The notes beneath the pieces were generated by a model. The model had not been told where the DNA came from. It made no database searches and worked only from the letters and a program-made list of their open reading frames with translations. The translations under genes and the position numbers were made by a program. From positions 1 through 61,871 of the forward strand of contig CACZBF010000016.1 of NCBI GenBank assembly GCA_902779355.1: 61,871 bases of DNA, read 5' to 3'. Every line of letters begins with the position of its first letter. The first letter of the stretch is position 1. Of this stretch, positions 25,501-32,994 are shown piece by piece. This DNA is from an uncultured Lachnospiraceae bacterium (GTDB lineage: Bacteria > Bacillota > Clostridia > Lachnospirales > Lachnospiraceae).

Positions 25501-26814
25501 CGTTTCAAACAGGCCGCTGTTAATGCCGCTGGCCTCCTTGCTCAGATTCTGAAGGTGTCTTCCATAGGCAAGGTATGCGGCATAATGTTCTTCCGGGTCT
25601 GTCTTCTTTCCGGACCCATACGCAAAAATGCTGTTGTCTGTTGCAGAGTTTTCACTGTTTTCTGCAATATCCATTTCCACGCCATCGACTTTGACGGCTA
25701 ACACATGCACTTCAATGTCTTCGCCGGGCACAAACAATTTCCCCGAATCGCTTGGTGTCAGCGTGATCGGCACAGTGCTTTCCGCTATGACAATTACCGG
25801 ATCCGTGTCTGAATTTTTCCCGCAGAAGCGAATGATGGTGCTGGCTTTGGATTTGCCGGGCTCGGTGGTGCAGAAATGCTGTTCAAAGGTACCCTCCTTC
25901 AAGTTGTCCAGCACCAGTTCAAAGGATACCATCTTCGCGTCGTCATATTTGGATGAGTTTTTCAGAACACTCGGGTTGTGCGTCATCACCCCGCCTTTTG
26001 AGATGTCCTTTTCATCATAGACAAGCTTTGCCGACGCGCCGCTTTCTTTTCCGGTCACGACAATCTCAAACTGCAGTTTCCCGACGTTGCCGAGTTCCTC
26101 ATTCGGGATATGGATCGTCACCGGCGCATTAAGCTCGTCGAGATTCCGCAGATATCGATCGGTCGAATATGGCGATACCAGCCCAACCGTAACACCGTAT
26201 TCATTATCATTCAGCTCAGGGAGATCCTGGGTATTGGCTTGATAGTAACCGAGATAGCCGTTGAATTCAGACTTTCTTTTTGAGACATCATTTCTGAGAT
26301 CATCCAGAGAATTTTCCGCAGATCCGTCTGCCTTATAATAGGAGTCAGGCGAAACCTCACTGCTGTAGAACACAGAATAGACCTGGAGACTGGAGGGATT
26401 GTATTCCACGATGATATAATCTCCGGCATAGTCCGCGCCGACCGCGCTGCCGTCCACGCCGAAAACAACCTTCTGGACATCGGTATCCATGGAACCGCCG
26501 GTCTGATTTGTGATATAGAGGATCTTTTTTTCCACGTTCGGATCCGTCGTCACACCGATGGCCGTACTCGCGCTTTGGAGCGTCTCGACACGATTGTAGT
26601 CAAAGGCATAAACCTCCTGTAGATGCGCGGTCACCGCAGTATATAAGCCCTCCGCCACCTTGTCAGACGAGGCCTGCCGCATATTCCGAACCATCTGGAC
26701 AGCAGAAACCGTGATCACGGCACCGAGGATCGAAATGATCGCAACTGTGATCAATAATTCTGCAAGCGTAAATCCGGCGTTGATGCAGTTTTTGAAATGC
26801 TTCCATCTCTTCAT
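16519..26814 (-). CDS. giant type IV pilin-like adhesin
   Basis: 3431 residues from the ATG at 26814 (AAAGG eight bases upstream). The N-terminus is a true prepilin: short basic leader, then AG/FTLAELLITVAIIS with glutamate at mature position 5. The ectodomain then has GLUG-type repeats (AGGLIG, about 560-820, 1180-1420 and 1790-1960), Ig-like regions, four InlB-B-like repeats (GWxxxxxG...TLYAxW, about 2640-3190), a PSGDPST array (about 2775-2860) and a PTTDPDPA array (about 2885-2920). No LPxTG or C-terminal membrane anchor exists, so it should be held through its pilin helix. Most likely it is a minor pilin at the fibre tip carrying an adhesin. A normal pilin has 120-200 residues. Confidence 0.85.
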   Translation of the reverse strand: MKRWKHFKNCINAGFTLAELLITVAIISILGAVITVSAVQMVRNMRQASSDKVAEGLYTAVTAHLQEVYAFDYNRVETLQSASTAIGVTTDPNVEKKILYITNQTGGSMDTDVQKVVFGVDGSAVGADYAGDYIIVEYNPSSLQVYSVFYSSEVSPDSYYKADGSAENSLDDLRNDVSKRKSEFNGYLGYYQANTQDLPELNDNEYGVTVGLVSPYSTDRYLRNLDELNAPVTIHIPNEELGNVGKLQFEIVVTGKESGASAKLVYDEKDISKGGVMTHNPSVLKNSSKYDDAKMVSFELVLDNLKEGTFEQHFCTTEPGKSKASTIIRFCGKNSDTDPVIVIAESTVPITLTPSDSGKLFVPGEDIEVHVLAVKVDGVEMDIAENSENSATDNSIFAYGSGKKTDPEEHYAAYLAYGRHLQNLSKEASGINSGLFETLPIEAYQVDDIDFTKEAKDYDEYQRWLWPNLYGDKDKAVVYEAQKSFQPIVNSNVKKLCGDYKLEYNAGTSSWYASTDRAVDYVGETHYTINGLIVKSTSEKTIDDAGMFAKFSGNEIRNITLSNPRISGEGITGGLIGKVALKHGETLLIENCGLYMTDEYCAYSSENPYGIEKKGVDSKPQDVTGIWMSGKTCAGGLIGQFSYDKTDTASGADPLLTIKHSHASTVIDTTDDDGKAGGLIGFVGTDGSDQAASVLLESSYADCYIYGTDTGGLIGRIDPGNPVEMKYVYSAGFQVGSIQAGFANGTIDAVRSSYAFTQMSLEKNAQAFTTAAKINTVDEKVYYFPQNNANSGNVGRIKDASNTTNVEKLATESQTTSVLDLLLNKLGSAFQKDPGSTCPYNLRKDMALSTYTKPRLKDIVHYGDWEETFMPGALVYYEKYLKSGSKVRFYGGNYNALYDSLEEGQAVQADGYGLVYRENDERPDSATVTYSFTGKDGSGNEKVVTVTEDMDLKTATPILAEYADQKYLIYPLKTENVNHVLYSQGTFDADFYTKVDVVYKKGTANNTEVYYFNPHFARAVGYLGNDPSAEVPELKENGTIYIRSARHLYNLSLYYKYYRNAITNKESLNPRDCTFQQSYDISYKDYDWNGFFSDKIPAGNCITRQNPIGLTSGDSFIAKYNGGCFKIRDVSFVLEKKKNGGAATSYTGLFGYNKGNLQNIVLFANYDESDTSAVTIGEAHTLNPDDATQIVQNHYYAASNATVHYYAGTEEDINKNNELYLGVLAGKNDGTITNCATAGYYLADANGTIVGNSNSYVYAGGLAGENTGTVTNSAADTPFVRLTTNYSTAFLAGFAGRNTGRILNSYALGHIEVVNPRGGSITLAGFSANNTGELTSCYSAVNIQSSGNSKVYGFSPKSGIVRESRYLNKGTLAYVGHLYSYTYMEDKGAGTGKTRDGLVAEAVAKAQTTVDYPKYQDNVDKDYPYQAVVTDANGRYIHYGDWQRMPVLGKYGIFYWEKEDTGGNAGYHFSFIGVDEQYEVAGTSLCNAHDDSGIIVDYGYGYYVSKGNEGTVETYRDPGNINATYGLQIPENHLSGVAEELQKEAPEYTFYPYRTLPNNATDKTGSLYLTYSAQEVADGHWKEHDDKKDIRNGQWVLKKGDATKTFYVSPYFANAMSIDPDSATKENAYAYSQDGINRTDYVKKPGTTENPYEIRTVEQLQYINWNAEKQNVSTLVDGSTYKYFPYLAYTSVLGQGKQKKADAGHNETLKFLQTHDVSGVKTDGTSVIANYTPIAASHTASSGDSYNAILYAWFGSDYDGQSYKITNINISSPAFSVGVFGVTVSAGLNNIILYSDRDNVIERRNGADMTPGGYSLGGLVGIAYQYEDVPAGTGTIQNCAVAGFKIKDESTNQLTQGESNVGGLIGATRVDVKNCSAVTDIEINCTHTLHSTWGDYVRTGGLIGALPGTATNCYTGGSIKVGDKTLAESVDTDGDVIPLGDEELNRVCDREKSMNVYIAGFAGSAFSMNYQNFTGKTGADDKSPTMINCYSFVEFPPMKGSIRAITAIASLADRYGNDGLCDGLRVNLYNCHYLNPYKGALDKKMVDVSKAAKYTIRSDNGHTSNMSPYDALNATTNFVFNDGQPANETFYENMIRGGGAYPSKVTGYRNKRIADHTSTQDIDVHPTELSYEQLSGSADGIQVWDRNTHGWETQPRGDGKILAALNYDGTGTFGWVTTTLPSGAPIDGKYSFPGNHPELDGLNYVFPTIVTQRDLVFSRTVNVHYGRWPLSGAYWSEARSEMDIFGDKEPDELYAYKTLQLINAGDVAPTAQDFTFDIPNIVAIDSITPAAAPAEAGTYDVRIKALGCNPETKNTTVTVTAKGSAKLILEVKANFSVSTNPSEITAPSASIVGVDDATKTLNFLAKAVSTPDRTTGATTDRDYASKAKWDVTVHDGNIGYLDKTSTKTTGHYDPPTANCEVTGNNPGRTQIFVNAKLKYPNNDQGVDYESSVYLPLQTYGVIGLSDNNLSSANTVFWNETSRSSTGSTGQNKDYSAAAQKPTMEDDSWTDFFLYETYADETLGSMTITGIKINGADVTEAVIDDGTKPIYTSSDDNYIIDIGSASAKLSTDGKYRYRSLKLRPKSGAGADVTVQLTVKDGETKASYVLSGSFKGTHVVTANSNEPTNTSGKAELQWKSLHADTSGTVNLYNAGIPTLVGYKFTGWSENATGPAQYCTGDNHQGYPEIRGLTSDKTLYAIWAPITYTIAFDPGAGSLITSGDNLTPIAATYDADATLYNKTQVEQKYAPPTNSTTGLMAAPPAAPTTDPESGSAGTPSLTPSGDPSTPSGDPSTPSGDPSTPSGDPSTPSGDPSTPSGDPSTPSGDPSTPSGDPSTPSADPSTPSGDPSTPSANPSTTASNDLATTYASSLARTPVASIRPVLARTTGSAPTTDPDPAPTTDPDPAPTTDPDPAPTTDPDPAAAPTTDSGADPAQDPEADPAPMLAAPLRGASANGTKFFVGWNTESDGSGFSYKPGASVRNLTETDRATITLYAQWREYYQLIFMDYKDGSVPVERRTVNMSAGGSEYQLSTSDLPTGVERRSRNGIWGYYWTSTQGATYRLVGWDVNRRKAVSEVTYPITFDTAGNPTFQKITGIDGDNTYYAIWEEQTYAITLVDCLEGTPQTTVLSNLSGSLTKLNGAAGYTIPTHDGYTFEGWYTARIATGGEEFAGADSLLKDGKKLADLLTNTDNITLYARYSTNIYEKTSDLKDNYDYLVTIKEIGNSAGAYKGKFAYLLTNNTSGYHPSGGIKDLAGVDHTFRDAATHGKFYTDEAGTAAKLLGSVEYMDTSSMPTDIHNPEREKQEHTTDPIGMIIPDNAVWTWHSTANFTGKLEMTNDPGKYLYTETGTTPHVRVGTTEGIWKYEQMTAGYNLLQSNEASGYYLHDNYWNLNLNKDNVKNEGSDPPNNRSFRITFYEKTKIYLDEAPASTP
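18058..18155. repeat. 24-bp coding repeat (PTTDPDPA)
   Basis: Four near-perfect tandem copies of a unit read on the minus strand as APTTDPDP. Part of the stalk-like region of the giant pilin; copy number is likely to vary by slippage. Confidence 0.85.
18260..18484. repeat. 21-bp coding repeat (PSGDPST)
   Basis: About eleven tandem copies of a 21-bp unit differing mainly at one T/C position, coding for PSGDPST on the minus strand. The unit is a whole number of codons, so gain or loss changes stalk length without a frameshift. Confidence 0.9.
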
Positions 26815-26825
26815 CAACATCACCT

Positions 26826-27437
26826 TTATGATGTTTTCACGGCCGGCTTGACCGTGAAATCTGCTTCTGACAGCACCTTACTATGATCCTTCTTGTCGAC
26901 AACTTTGATCTCCACAACAAACCACTTGTTTGACGAATCCCATTCCAGAGACATGCCTGCTTCCAGATCATATCCCTTGTTCTTCGACACTTCGTATGTC
27001 TTGTCCGTTACGAGCTTAAAATAGTTGCGGGTGGACGGATCGATCATATAGTTGGACCCGTTGATCGCAAGTCTGCCGTATGTGTCAGCTGTCGAATTGT
27101 CGACCGGCTGATAGTCTCCCTCCCCGGGGCGCACATAAAATCTGATGTCACTCCCCATATTATGGGTGCCCTTGGACCATGTTTCGCCGGAAGCATCCAC
27201 CCTTGCAAAGCTCAACTCATCTTCTACAAACTCTGCCAGAGACGCGCACAAAAACTGCGCCTCCGTTCTCTGCGTGCTCTCAAAAAAATGCCGGATGGCA
27301 AGCACCATCGTGGATGTCAGCACGCCCGTGGCAAGCAGCATGATCAGCGTGGCGACAAGGAGTTCTGTAAGAGTGAAGCCCTTTTTTCCGCGCAGGATCC
27401 CTTTGATTCTGTTCCACAACCGGTTGCGTTTATTCAT
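26826..27437 (-). CDS. type IV pseudopilin, PilW/PulJ-like
   Basis: 203 residues. Leader ending in KKG, then FTLTELLVATLIMLLATGVLTS with glutamate 5. The ~170-residue head contains no cysteines. Minor pilins with this layout prime fibre assembly and form the tip complex. It overlaps the previous gene by eight bases and ends just before the giant pilin, so the two may sit next to each other in the tip. Confidence 0.85.
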   Translation of the reverse strand: MNKRNRLWNRIKGILRGKKGFTLTELLVATLIMLLATGVLTSTMVLAIRHFFESTQRTEAQFLCASLAEFVEDELSFARVDASGETWSKGTHNMGSDIRFYVRPGEGDYQPVDNSTADTYGRLAINGSNYMIDPSTRNYFKLVTDKTYEVSKNKGYDLEAGMSLEWDSSNKWFVVEIKVVDKKDHSKVLSEADFTVKPAVKTS

Positions 27438-27747
27438 AATAATAAATCTTTCCTGAGCCCGAGCCGCTGTCCTTTGTATAGGATTTGACCGTTGCTCCCG
27501 TACTCACAGTCCCGAACTGGACTGTCGCGCTCACACTCGAAACACCGGCCCCATCGGTCTCGTTGACATATACGGTATGATCCTCCGCCCCGGCATTCAC
27601 TCTCGCCGCAGCGACAATCGCTCCCGCAAGCATCGTAACCGACAACACGACGATCAGCATGGAAACCAGCGTTTCCGTAATCGTCTCTCCGGATCTGTCT
27701 CTCAGCTTTTCTCTGATTTTATTTACAGTACATTTCAGTGTTCTCAT
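27430..27747 (-). CDS. small pseudopilin, PilV/PulI-like
   Basis: 105 residues. A class III-like leader, then SGETITETLVSMLIVVLSVTML, where the usual GF is replaced by SG-E; the glutamate of TETL occupies the position-5 site. The head is short and ends SGKIYYYE. Such divergent minor pilins still need the prepilin peptidase, but processing here is less certain. Four-base overlap with the preceding gene. Confidence 0.7.
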   Translation of the reverse strand: MRTLKCTVNKIREKLRDRSGETITETLVSMLIVVLSVTMLAGAIVAAARVNAGAEDHTVYVNETDGAGVSSVSATVQFGTVSTGATVKSYTKDSGSGSGKIYYYE

Positions 27748-28223
27748 GATCCTGTTTTCTTCATAAACTTACTGATGCGCCATTTCCCCGCATCCTTGAC
27801 CAGCCTGATCTGTGCTACGTATTTCCCGGACGCATCCGATCCCGACGTCAAGACGCCTGTCATCGCAGAGTCCGGATCGACATCTTTCCATTGGATGGTC
27901 GTCTCCAGTGCAGCATTCGCGTCAGCATCGCTGACACTTACCGTCCATGTCGTGCCGCCGGCCGGTATGGCGCCTAACGCCGTCTTCAGGGCGTCTTCAT
28001 CCGACTCTAAATACTTCGCCGCACTCATCACTGCAAGCCTTGCCTGCTCATAGGATCTCCTCCCGGCCGTCCTGGTCAGGTTGGTCATCGCAATGCTCAC
28101 GATCGTCGCACTGGCGATCGCCGCGATCATAAACACCACAAGCGCAAAGACGATGGTCGCCCCATCTCTTTGCCGCAGTATCATCGCTATTCTGTTCTTT
28201 CGTTCCGGCATCTTTTTTTTCAT
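27744..28223 (-). CDS. PilX-like minor pilus component
   Basis: 159 residues from the ATG at 28223. RQRDGATIVFALVVFMIAAIASATIVSIAMTN resembles the N-terminus of PilX/GspK-type proteins, where the cleavage motif is relaxed (DGATIVFAL, lacking the glutamate). A domain of ~110 residues follows, ending KFMKKTGS. GspK-type proteins cap the pseudopilus tip and lack glutamate 5, which fits. Its ATG is one base after the stop of the peptidase gene. Confidence 0.65.
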   Translation of the reverse strand: MKKKMPERKNRIAMILRQRDGATIVFALVVFMIAAIASATIVSIAMTNLTRTAGRRSYEQARLAVMSAAKYLESDEDALKTALGAIPAGGTTWTVSVSDADANAALETTIQWKDVDPDSAMTGVLTSGSDASGKYVAQIRLVKDAGKWRISKFMKKTGS

Positions 28224-28224
28224 C

Positions 28225-29004
28225 TTAAAAACCAAGCAAGGTGGCTATGTAAAATTCCAGCGCGAGATCTCCGATAAACATCGCCGCTGCGACTCCCATA
28301 CAAAGGAAAGGTCCGAACGGGATGTGATCCTTTCTGCCGCGTTTTTTCCGGAGGATCAGGATGAGCGCGTATATACCGCCGATCACCGCTGCGGTGAAAA
28401 AGGAAAACAGCGCGTTTTTCCAACCAAGAAAGAGACCGCAACCTGCCATCATTTTGATGTCGCCGCCTCCGAAGCCACCCGGTATGATCAGTGCGATCAC
28501 AAGCATCGGCACGCTGACCACGGCAAGTCCGATCAAATGCTCATACCAGGCCACACCTTCCGTAAAAAAGATCGCCACCGCACCCGTGACCGCTGCAGCG
28601 ATACTCAGGCCGTTCGGGATCTCCATGGTATCGTGATCGATAAAGCCGATGCACGTCAGGATCGCACACATCGCAAATGCAAGGATCGTATAGACACTGA
28701 GCCCGAAACGCGCGATGCATCCGGCGGCAGCAAGCCCACCGAGCGCCTCGATACAGGCGTATCGCGCAGAGATTCTGGCACCGCAATACCTGCACTTTCT
28801 TCCAAGTGCCAACCATGATAATATCGGCACCATATCCAAAAAAGTTAACACATGACTACAAACCGGGCATTTGGATCTCCCGGTGATAAAATTTTCTTTT
28901 CTAGGTAATCTGTATATGACAACGTTCAGGAAACTGAATATCACAGTCCCGAAAACGAACGCAAACACAAGCACTGCGATCCTGATCGAATTCTCCACCA
29001 TCAC
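28225..29004 (-). CDS. pilD: type IV prepilin peptidase (A24 family)
   Basis: 259 residues, eight predicted membrane segments. The cytoplasmic loop has the CPVC and CRYC zinc-binding pair; catalytic aspartates are in GFIDHDTMEIPN and GGGDIKMM. It cuts prepilins after the glycine and methylates the new N-terminus. It is the first gene of the operon and is preceded by a consensus promoter. No second A24 peptidase is in the window, so it should process all the pilins here, including the 3431-residue one. Confidence 0.92.
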   Translation of the reverse strand: MMVENSIRIAVLVFAFVFGTVIFSFLNVVIYRLPRKENFITGRSKCPVCSHVLTFLDMVPILSWLALGRKCRYCGARISARYACIEALGGLAAAGCIARFGLSVYTILAFAMCAILTCIGFIDHDTMEIPNGLSIAAAVTGAVAIFFTEGVAWYEHLIGLAVVSVPMLVIALIIPGGFGGGDIKMMAGCGLFLGWKNALFSFFTAAVIGGIYALILILRKKRGRKDHIPFGPFLCMGVAAAMFIGDLALEFYIATLLGF

Positions 29005-29047
29005 ATGGCTCTCAAGGTGTATGAAGCTGTTTTCCCCTACACCTAAA

Positions 29048-29076
29048 ATTTTAGAGAATTGTGGTCATTCCGTCAA
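29048..29076 (-). promoter_or_regulatory. promoter of the pilus operon
   Basis: Minus strand TTGACG (29071-29076), 17 bp, TAAAAT (29048-29053). The leader forms a GGTGTA/TACACC hairpin (about 29018-29046) ahead of the first gene. Confidence 0.7.
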
Positions 29077-29104
29077 GTGTTCCCCCACATCTTGTGGGCT
29101 GATC

Positions 29105-29740
29105 CTAAATCTGTCTCTTTTTGTCCGTCGCGATCAAAAGGCGCATCTCCTCGGTCATAGGTTCATTCGGATCAATGAAATGCCACTGCTCGCCCTTTTT
29201 CTTCGCGGCGATCACGTTCACTTTCATGGTCTGACGCAGTTCCAGGCTCGCAAGGCTCTTCCCGATCCAGTCTTTTTTCGGGCTCATCTGGATCAGGTAC
29301 ATATTGTCGTCCAGTTTGAAGAAATCCTTAAATGCCATGGAAAGCAGAATCCTGGCTGACCGCTCGCCGCCTTCACCTTCCGGATCAATGACCTTGTCCG
29401 CGCCGACCTTCTTGAGGAGCGATGCCATACGATTCGAAGAGGATTTCGCCACGACGACCGGAACGCCCTCCTCTTTTGCCACGGCCACCGCCATAATACT
29501 CGCCGCGAAATTTCCACCCATGGCGGTCACGACGATATCCATATTTTTCAACCCCAGCGCCACGACTGCATCTTCGTCCGCCAGATTCGCACAGACCGCA
29601 GAAGTACAGTTGTCCGCGATATCATCAATGACTTGTCTGTTTTTATCCACGACAAGGACATCCGCTCCCATCTCGTACAATTGCTCCGCCAGGCTTCTTC
29701 CGTATTTCCCCAGTCCCAGAATTGCTATTGATTTACTCAT
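29105..29740 (-). CDS. ktrA: potassium uptake regulatory subunit KtrA/TrkA
   Basis: 211 residues. N-terminal RCK Rossmann domain with GLGKYGRSLAEQL and the acidic residue at VVDKN that sets NAD/ATP preference; C-terminal RCK_C (about 135-210). It forms a cytoplasmic octameric ring gating the KtrB channel in response to nucleotides. GGAGG lies before the ATG. It is 10 bp downstream of ktrB. Confidence 0.9.
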   Translation of the reverse strand: MSKSIAILGLGKYGRSLAEQLYEMGADVLVVDKNRQVIDDIADNCTSAVCANLADEDAVVALGLKNMDIVVTAMGGNFAASIMAVAVAKEEGVPVVVAKSSSNRMASLLKKVGADKVIDPEGEGGERSARILLSMAFKDFFKLDDNMYLIQMSPKKDWIGKSLASLELRQTMKVNVIAAKKKGEQWHFIDPNEPMTEEMRLLIATDKKRQI

Positions 29741-29749
29741 TTTTGCCTC

Positions 29750-31114
29750 CTATCCTACATAAAACTTTCCGTCTGCATGCCGGATCTTATTCTCGTTTCC
29801 AATCTTTTTTGCAAAAAACAGTGCCATGGAGATCGGTCCGATCCTGCCGAGATACATGGACGTGATCACGATCAGGCGGCCCGGATCATCCAGATGCGGC
29901 GTCAGATTTCTCGAAAGCCCGACGGTTCCGAGCGCGCTCGTGATCTCATACATGGCATCTGTCAGCTTGATCCCGCCTCTTGACATCAAAAGCATCGTCA
30001 TGACAAACAATGTACCCAGGCTGACCACCAGCACCGCGGAAGCCTTTCGCATCAGCTCCTCCGAAACACGTCGGTGAAAGGCTACATTTTCTTTTTTTCC
30101 TTTCATATAGGAAATCGCATTCATGGCCACCAGGAAAACTGTCACGGTCTTCACGCCACCGGCGGTACCGCCCGGCGAGCCTCCGATGAACATCAGTACA
30201 TACCCGATGCCACAGGTGATCTCTGTCAACTGATCCTGCGGGAGCGATGCGAAGCCGGCCGTACGGAACGTTACTGATTGAAACAGACTGTTTCCGATCT
30301 TTTGGGGCAGGGTCATCTCTCCGATCGTCGCCGGATTATTGAACTCTGCCGCCAGGACGCCGATCGTGCCCGCAGCCAGAAGAATCGCCGTCATCATGAG
30401 CGCCGCTTTGGTGTGCTCCGAAAGATGCCGGATCACTTTGCCCGGCGCGAAGCGCTTTTTCATGCCGCGGCGGATCCCGTCGAACACGTCAAACCAAACA
30501 ACAAAACCAATGCCGCCGAAAACGATCAGCGCCATCGTCACCCCCATCATCAGGGGTGAATCCCTAAACGGGATCATGCTGTCCGGTACCATCACATCCA
30601 TCCCGGCGTTACAGAACGCCGATACCGACTGGAACACGGATGCCCACAGCCCTTCTCCGAGGCCCAGCCTCGGCACGAGCTCCAGCGCATAAAGAAAGGC
30701 GCCAATCCCTTCCACCAGAAATGCTCCCTTAAAAACCCGGGACAAGAAGCGCATCAGACTTCGATCCTCATCGACATTCATGGAATCCTCGATCAGTTTC
30801 AGTTCTCCATACGTGATCTTTTGGCCGCGCCCATGCACAATGATAGCCGTCACCGACACCACGCCAAGTCCGCCGATCTGGATCAGCATCAAAATGACCG
30901 CCTGTCCGAACAGACTCCAGTGGGCGTAAGTATCTACCACCACAAGCCCGGTCACACAGACGGATGTCGTCGACGTAAACAATGCTGTTGTGAAGCTCGT
31001 CTCCTCTCCGGTCATAGATGCAATCGGAAGCATCAGTAGTCCTGTTCCGGTCAGGATCAGGATAAAAAAACTGAGCGGTATGATATGCACGGATGATACT
31101 CGTTTCCGCTTCAA
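29750..31114 (-). CDS. ktrB: potassium transporter membrane subunit KtrB/TrkH
   Basis: 454 residues with ~10 membrane segments and four pore-loop regions: TSTTSVCVTGL, FCNAGMDV, VTFRTAGFAS and TSALGTVGLS, each contributing one filter glycine. The start is TTG at 31114, six bases after AGGAGG. It forms a Na+ or H+ coupled K+ channel-like transporter together with KtrA. Divergently transcribed from the GH3 gene. Confidence 0.9.
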   Translation of the reverse strand: MKRKRVSSVHIIPLSFFILILTGTGLLMLPIASMTGEETSFTTALFTSTTSVCVTGLVVVDTYAHWSLFGQAVILMLIQIGGLGVVSVTAIIVHGRGQKITYGELKLIEDSMNVDEDRSLMRFLSRVFKGAFLVEGIGAFLYALELVPRLGLGEGLWASVFQSVSAFCNAGMDVMVPDSMIPFRDSPLMMGVTMALIVFGGIGFVVWFDVFDGIRRGMKKRFAPGKVIRHLSEHTKAALMMTAILLAAGTIGVLAAEFNNPATIGEMTLPQKIGNSLFQSVTFRTAGFASLPQDQLTEITCGIGYVLMFIGGSPGGTAGGVKTVTVFLVAMNAISYMKGKKENVAFHRRVSEELMRKASAVLVVSLGTLFVMTMLLMSRGGIKLTDAMYEITSALGTVGLSRNLTPHLDDPGRLIVITSMYLGRIGPISMALFFAKKIGNENKIRHADGKFYVG

Positions 31115-31149
31115 AACAAACCTCCTTCATAACGATATGACTGTTACTG

Positions 31150-31178
31150 ATTTTATCATTCACCATACGCAAAATCAA
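31150..31178 (-). promoter_or_regulatory. promoter of ktrBA
   Basis: Minus strand TTGATT (31173-31178), 17 bp, TAAAAT (31150-31155). Confidence 0.6.
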
Positions 31179-31189
31179 ACGACCGCGCC

Positions 31190-31218
31190 TTGTGAACACG
31201 CCGGACTTATGGTAAAAT
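31190..31218 (+). promoter_or_regulatory. promoter of GH3/MATE pair
   Basis: TTGTGA (31190-31195), 17 bp, TAAAAT (31213-31218). Confidence 0.65.
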
Positions 31219-31260
31219 CCATTGTTGGCAAAATTTTTTTTCATTTTAAGAGAGGGTATC

Positions 31261-32994
31261 ATGAAGGAGAAAAAAAGCAATATCTTTGACAAAATGACAC
31301 TGAACAGCCAGTACAGCATTCATAAGTTTGACCATTCCTGCCGGGATGCGGGACTCGTCAACAGAGGACTGCTGATGGATATTCTGATGGACAACAGCAC
31401 CACGGAATACGGAAAGAAGTACAATTTTGCGGATATCAAAGATGAAGATGATTTCCGCGAGAAAGTCCCCATGTCTTCTTATGAAGACTATGAACCTTAC
31501 ATCGACCGGATGGTGAACAACAACGAAACAAATCTCATCACGAGTTATCCGGTCGTCTACTACGCAAGCACATCCGGCACCTCCGGGTCTCCGAAAAAGA
31601 TCCCCGTCACGGACAGAGGCCTCTCGATCTTACAGGACTATATCGAGCCCATGTCCAGAGCCATCACGAAAGAATACTATCAGAATACAATGGATAAACT
31701 CCCTCCGGAGGGCAAAATCGCCGGGATCTTCAGCATGCAGAGGGAGGATCTATCCTGTGGGGTGCCTTTTGGCGCGATCTCCGCTGCCTGTATCCCCGGG
31801 GCAGAAAGCCGCGACAAGTCTCTGAAGGCGCTTTTCTCCACGCCCTATGAAGTCCTGTTCACTTCCGAAAACACGGATCTGAAATATCTCCATGCGCTTT
31901 ACGCTCTGAAAGATGAAAGTATTGTGAGCTTGTTTTCTCCCTATATTTCCGCGCTATGGGATCTGATGAATTACATCCGCAAGGAATGGCGTTCTCTGGT
32001 CAATGACATCTATAACGGTGCCATCCCGAATGGGATCAGGATGCCGCAGGATTTAAGAAAGAAACTCTCATCAAACCTGAAACCGGATCCGGCGCGCGCC
32101 GGCAAGCTGGAGGCAGAATTCCGCAAAGGCTTTGATAAGACCATCATGACAAGGATCTGGCCGAACCTTTCCGTCATTATCTCCATCTGGGCAGGAAACT
32201 TTTTCTCTTACGCAAGAAAGCTCCAGTCCTATTCCGGCAGATCCATGCCCTATTACACCCTTGCCTACGTTTCTTCGGAGGGGCTGTTTGCCGTAGCGAG
32301 ACATCCTTTTGATCAGTACTATATTATGGCGCCGTCCTCCTGCTTTTTTGAATTTATCCCGGATGACCCGCGCACGGATCAGGATAACAGCGAGGAGGAT
32401 AAAAATCCGAAGACCCTTCTGATCGACGAACTGGAGCAGGGGAAATCCTACGAGCTCGTGATCACGAATCAATCCGGCTTCTATCGTTACCGCATGGGCG
32501 ATGTGATCAAGGTGGTGGGCTTTTATAACGAGTCCCCCATGATCTGCTTCAAATACCGTAAGAATAATATCGTTTCGGTGGCCGGCGAGAAATTTACCGA
32601 AGACCACCTGCTGACCGCGATCAAAGAGTTTGAGCGCCATTCCGGCGAAAAGATCGTCGACTTTTCCATGTATGCGGATAAAGAATCCGAGCCCGGCAGA
32701 TACGTGATCCTGATGGAATCGGAAAAAGAGATCCCGAAAGAAAAATATGAAACGTATTGCAACATGATGCAGAACGAGCTCGCAAGGGCAAGTACCTCTT
32801 ATGCGCATTACGTCGTGGGTGGGAACATGGGAATTCCGAAGCTTGTCTTTCTGCAAAAAGAAACCTATTCCCTGTACCGCGAGTTGAAAATGTTCAAACA
32901 GGGTATCTCAGAAAACCAGTTGAAGCCGGTGCGGGTGCTCCGTACCGAGGAACAGAAAAAATTCTTTCGAGAGCTTGAGGAAACCCTACAATGA
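31261..32994 (+). CDS. GH3-family acyl-acid amido synthetase-like protein
   Basis: 577 residues from the ATG at 31261 (AGAGGG upstream). It is an ANL-type adenylating enzyme of the GH3 family, known from plants (jasmonate and auxin conjugation) and present in many bacteria with unknown substrates. Visible motifs: phosphate-binding YYASTSGTSGSPKKIPVT, the YVSSEG motif and YRYRMGDVIKVVGFY near the hinge. It should activate a carboxylic acid and join it to an amine, often an amino acid. It overlaps the MATE-ATPase gene by four bases, so product export or regulation by that partner is plausible but unproven. Confidence 0.85.
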   Translation: MKEKKSNIFDKMTLNSQYSIHKFDHSCRDAGLVNRGLLMDILMDNSTTEYGKKYNFADIKDEDDFREKVPMSSYEDYEPYIDRMVNNNETNLITSYPVVYYASTSGTSGSPKKIPVTDRGLSILQDYIEPMSRAITKEYYQNTMDKLPPEGKIAGIFSMQREDLSCGVPFGAISAACIPGAESRDKSLKALFSTPYEVLFTSENTDLKYLHALYALKDESIVSLFSPYISALWDLMNYIRKEWRSLVNDIYNGAIPNGIRMPQDLRKKLSSNLKPDPARAGKLEAEFRKGFDKTIMTRIWPNLSVIISIWAGNFFSYARKLQSYSGRSMPYYTLAYVSSEGLFAVARHPFDQYYIMAPSSCFFEFIPDDPRTDQDNSEEDKNPKTLLIDELEQGKSYELVITNQSGFYRYRMGDVIKVVGFYNESPMICFKYRKNNIVSVAGEKFTEDHLLTAIKEFERHSGEKIVDFSMYADKESEPGRYVILMESEKEIPKEKYETYCNMMQNELARASTSYAHYVVGGNMGIPKLVFLQKETYSLYRELKMFKQGISENQLKPVRVLRTEEQKKFFRELEETLQ

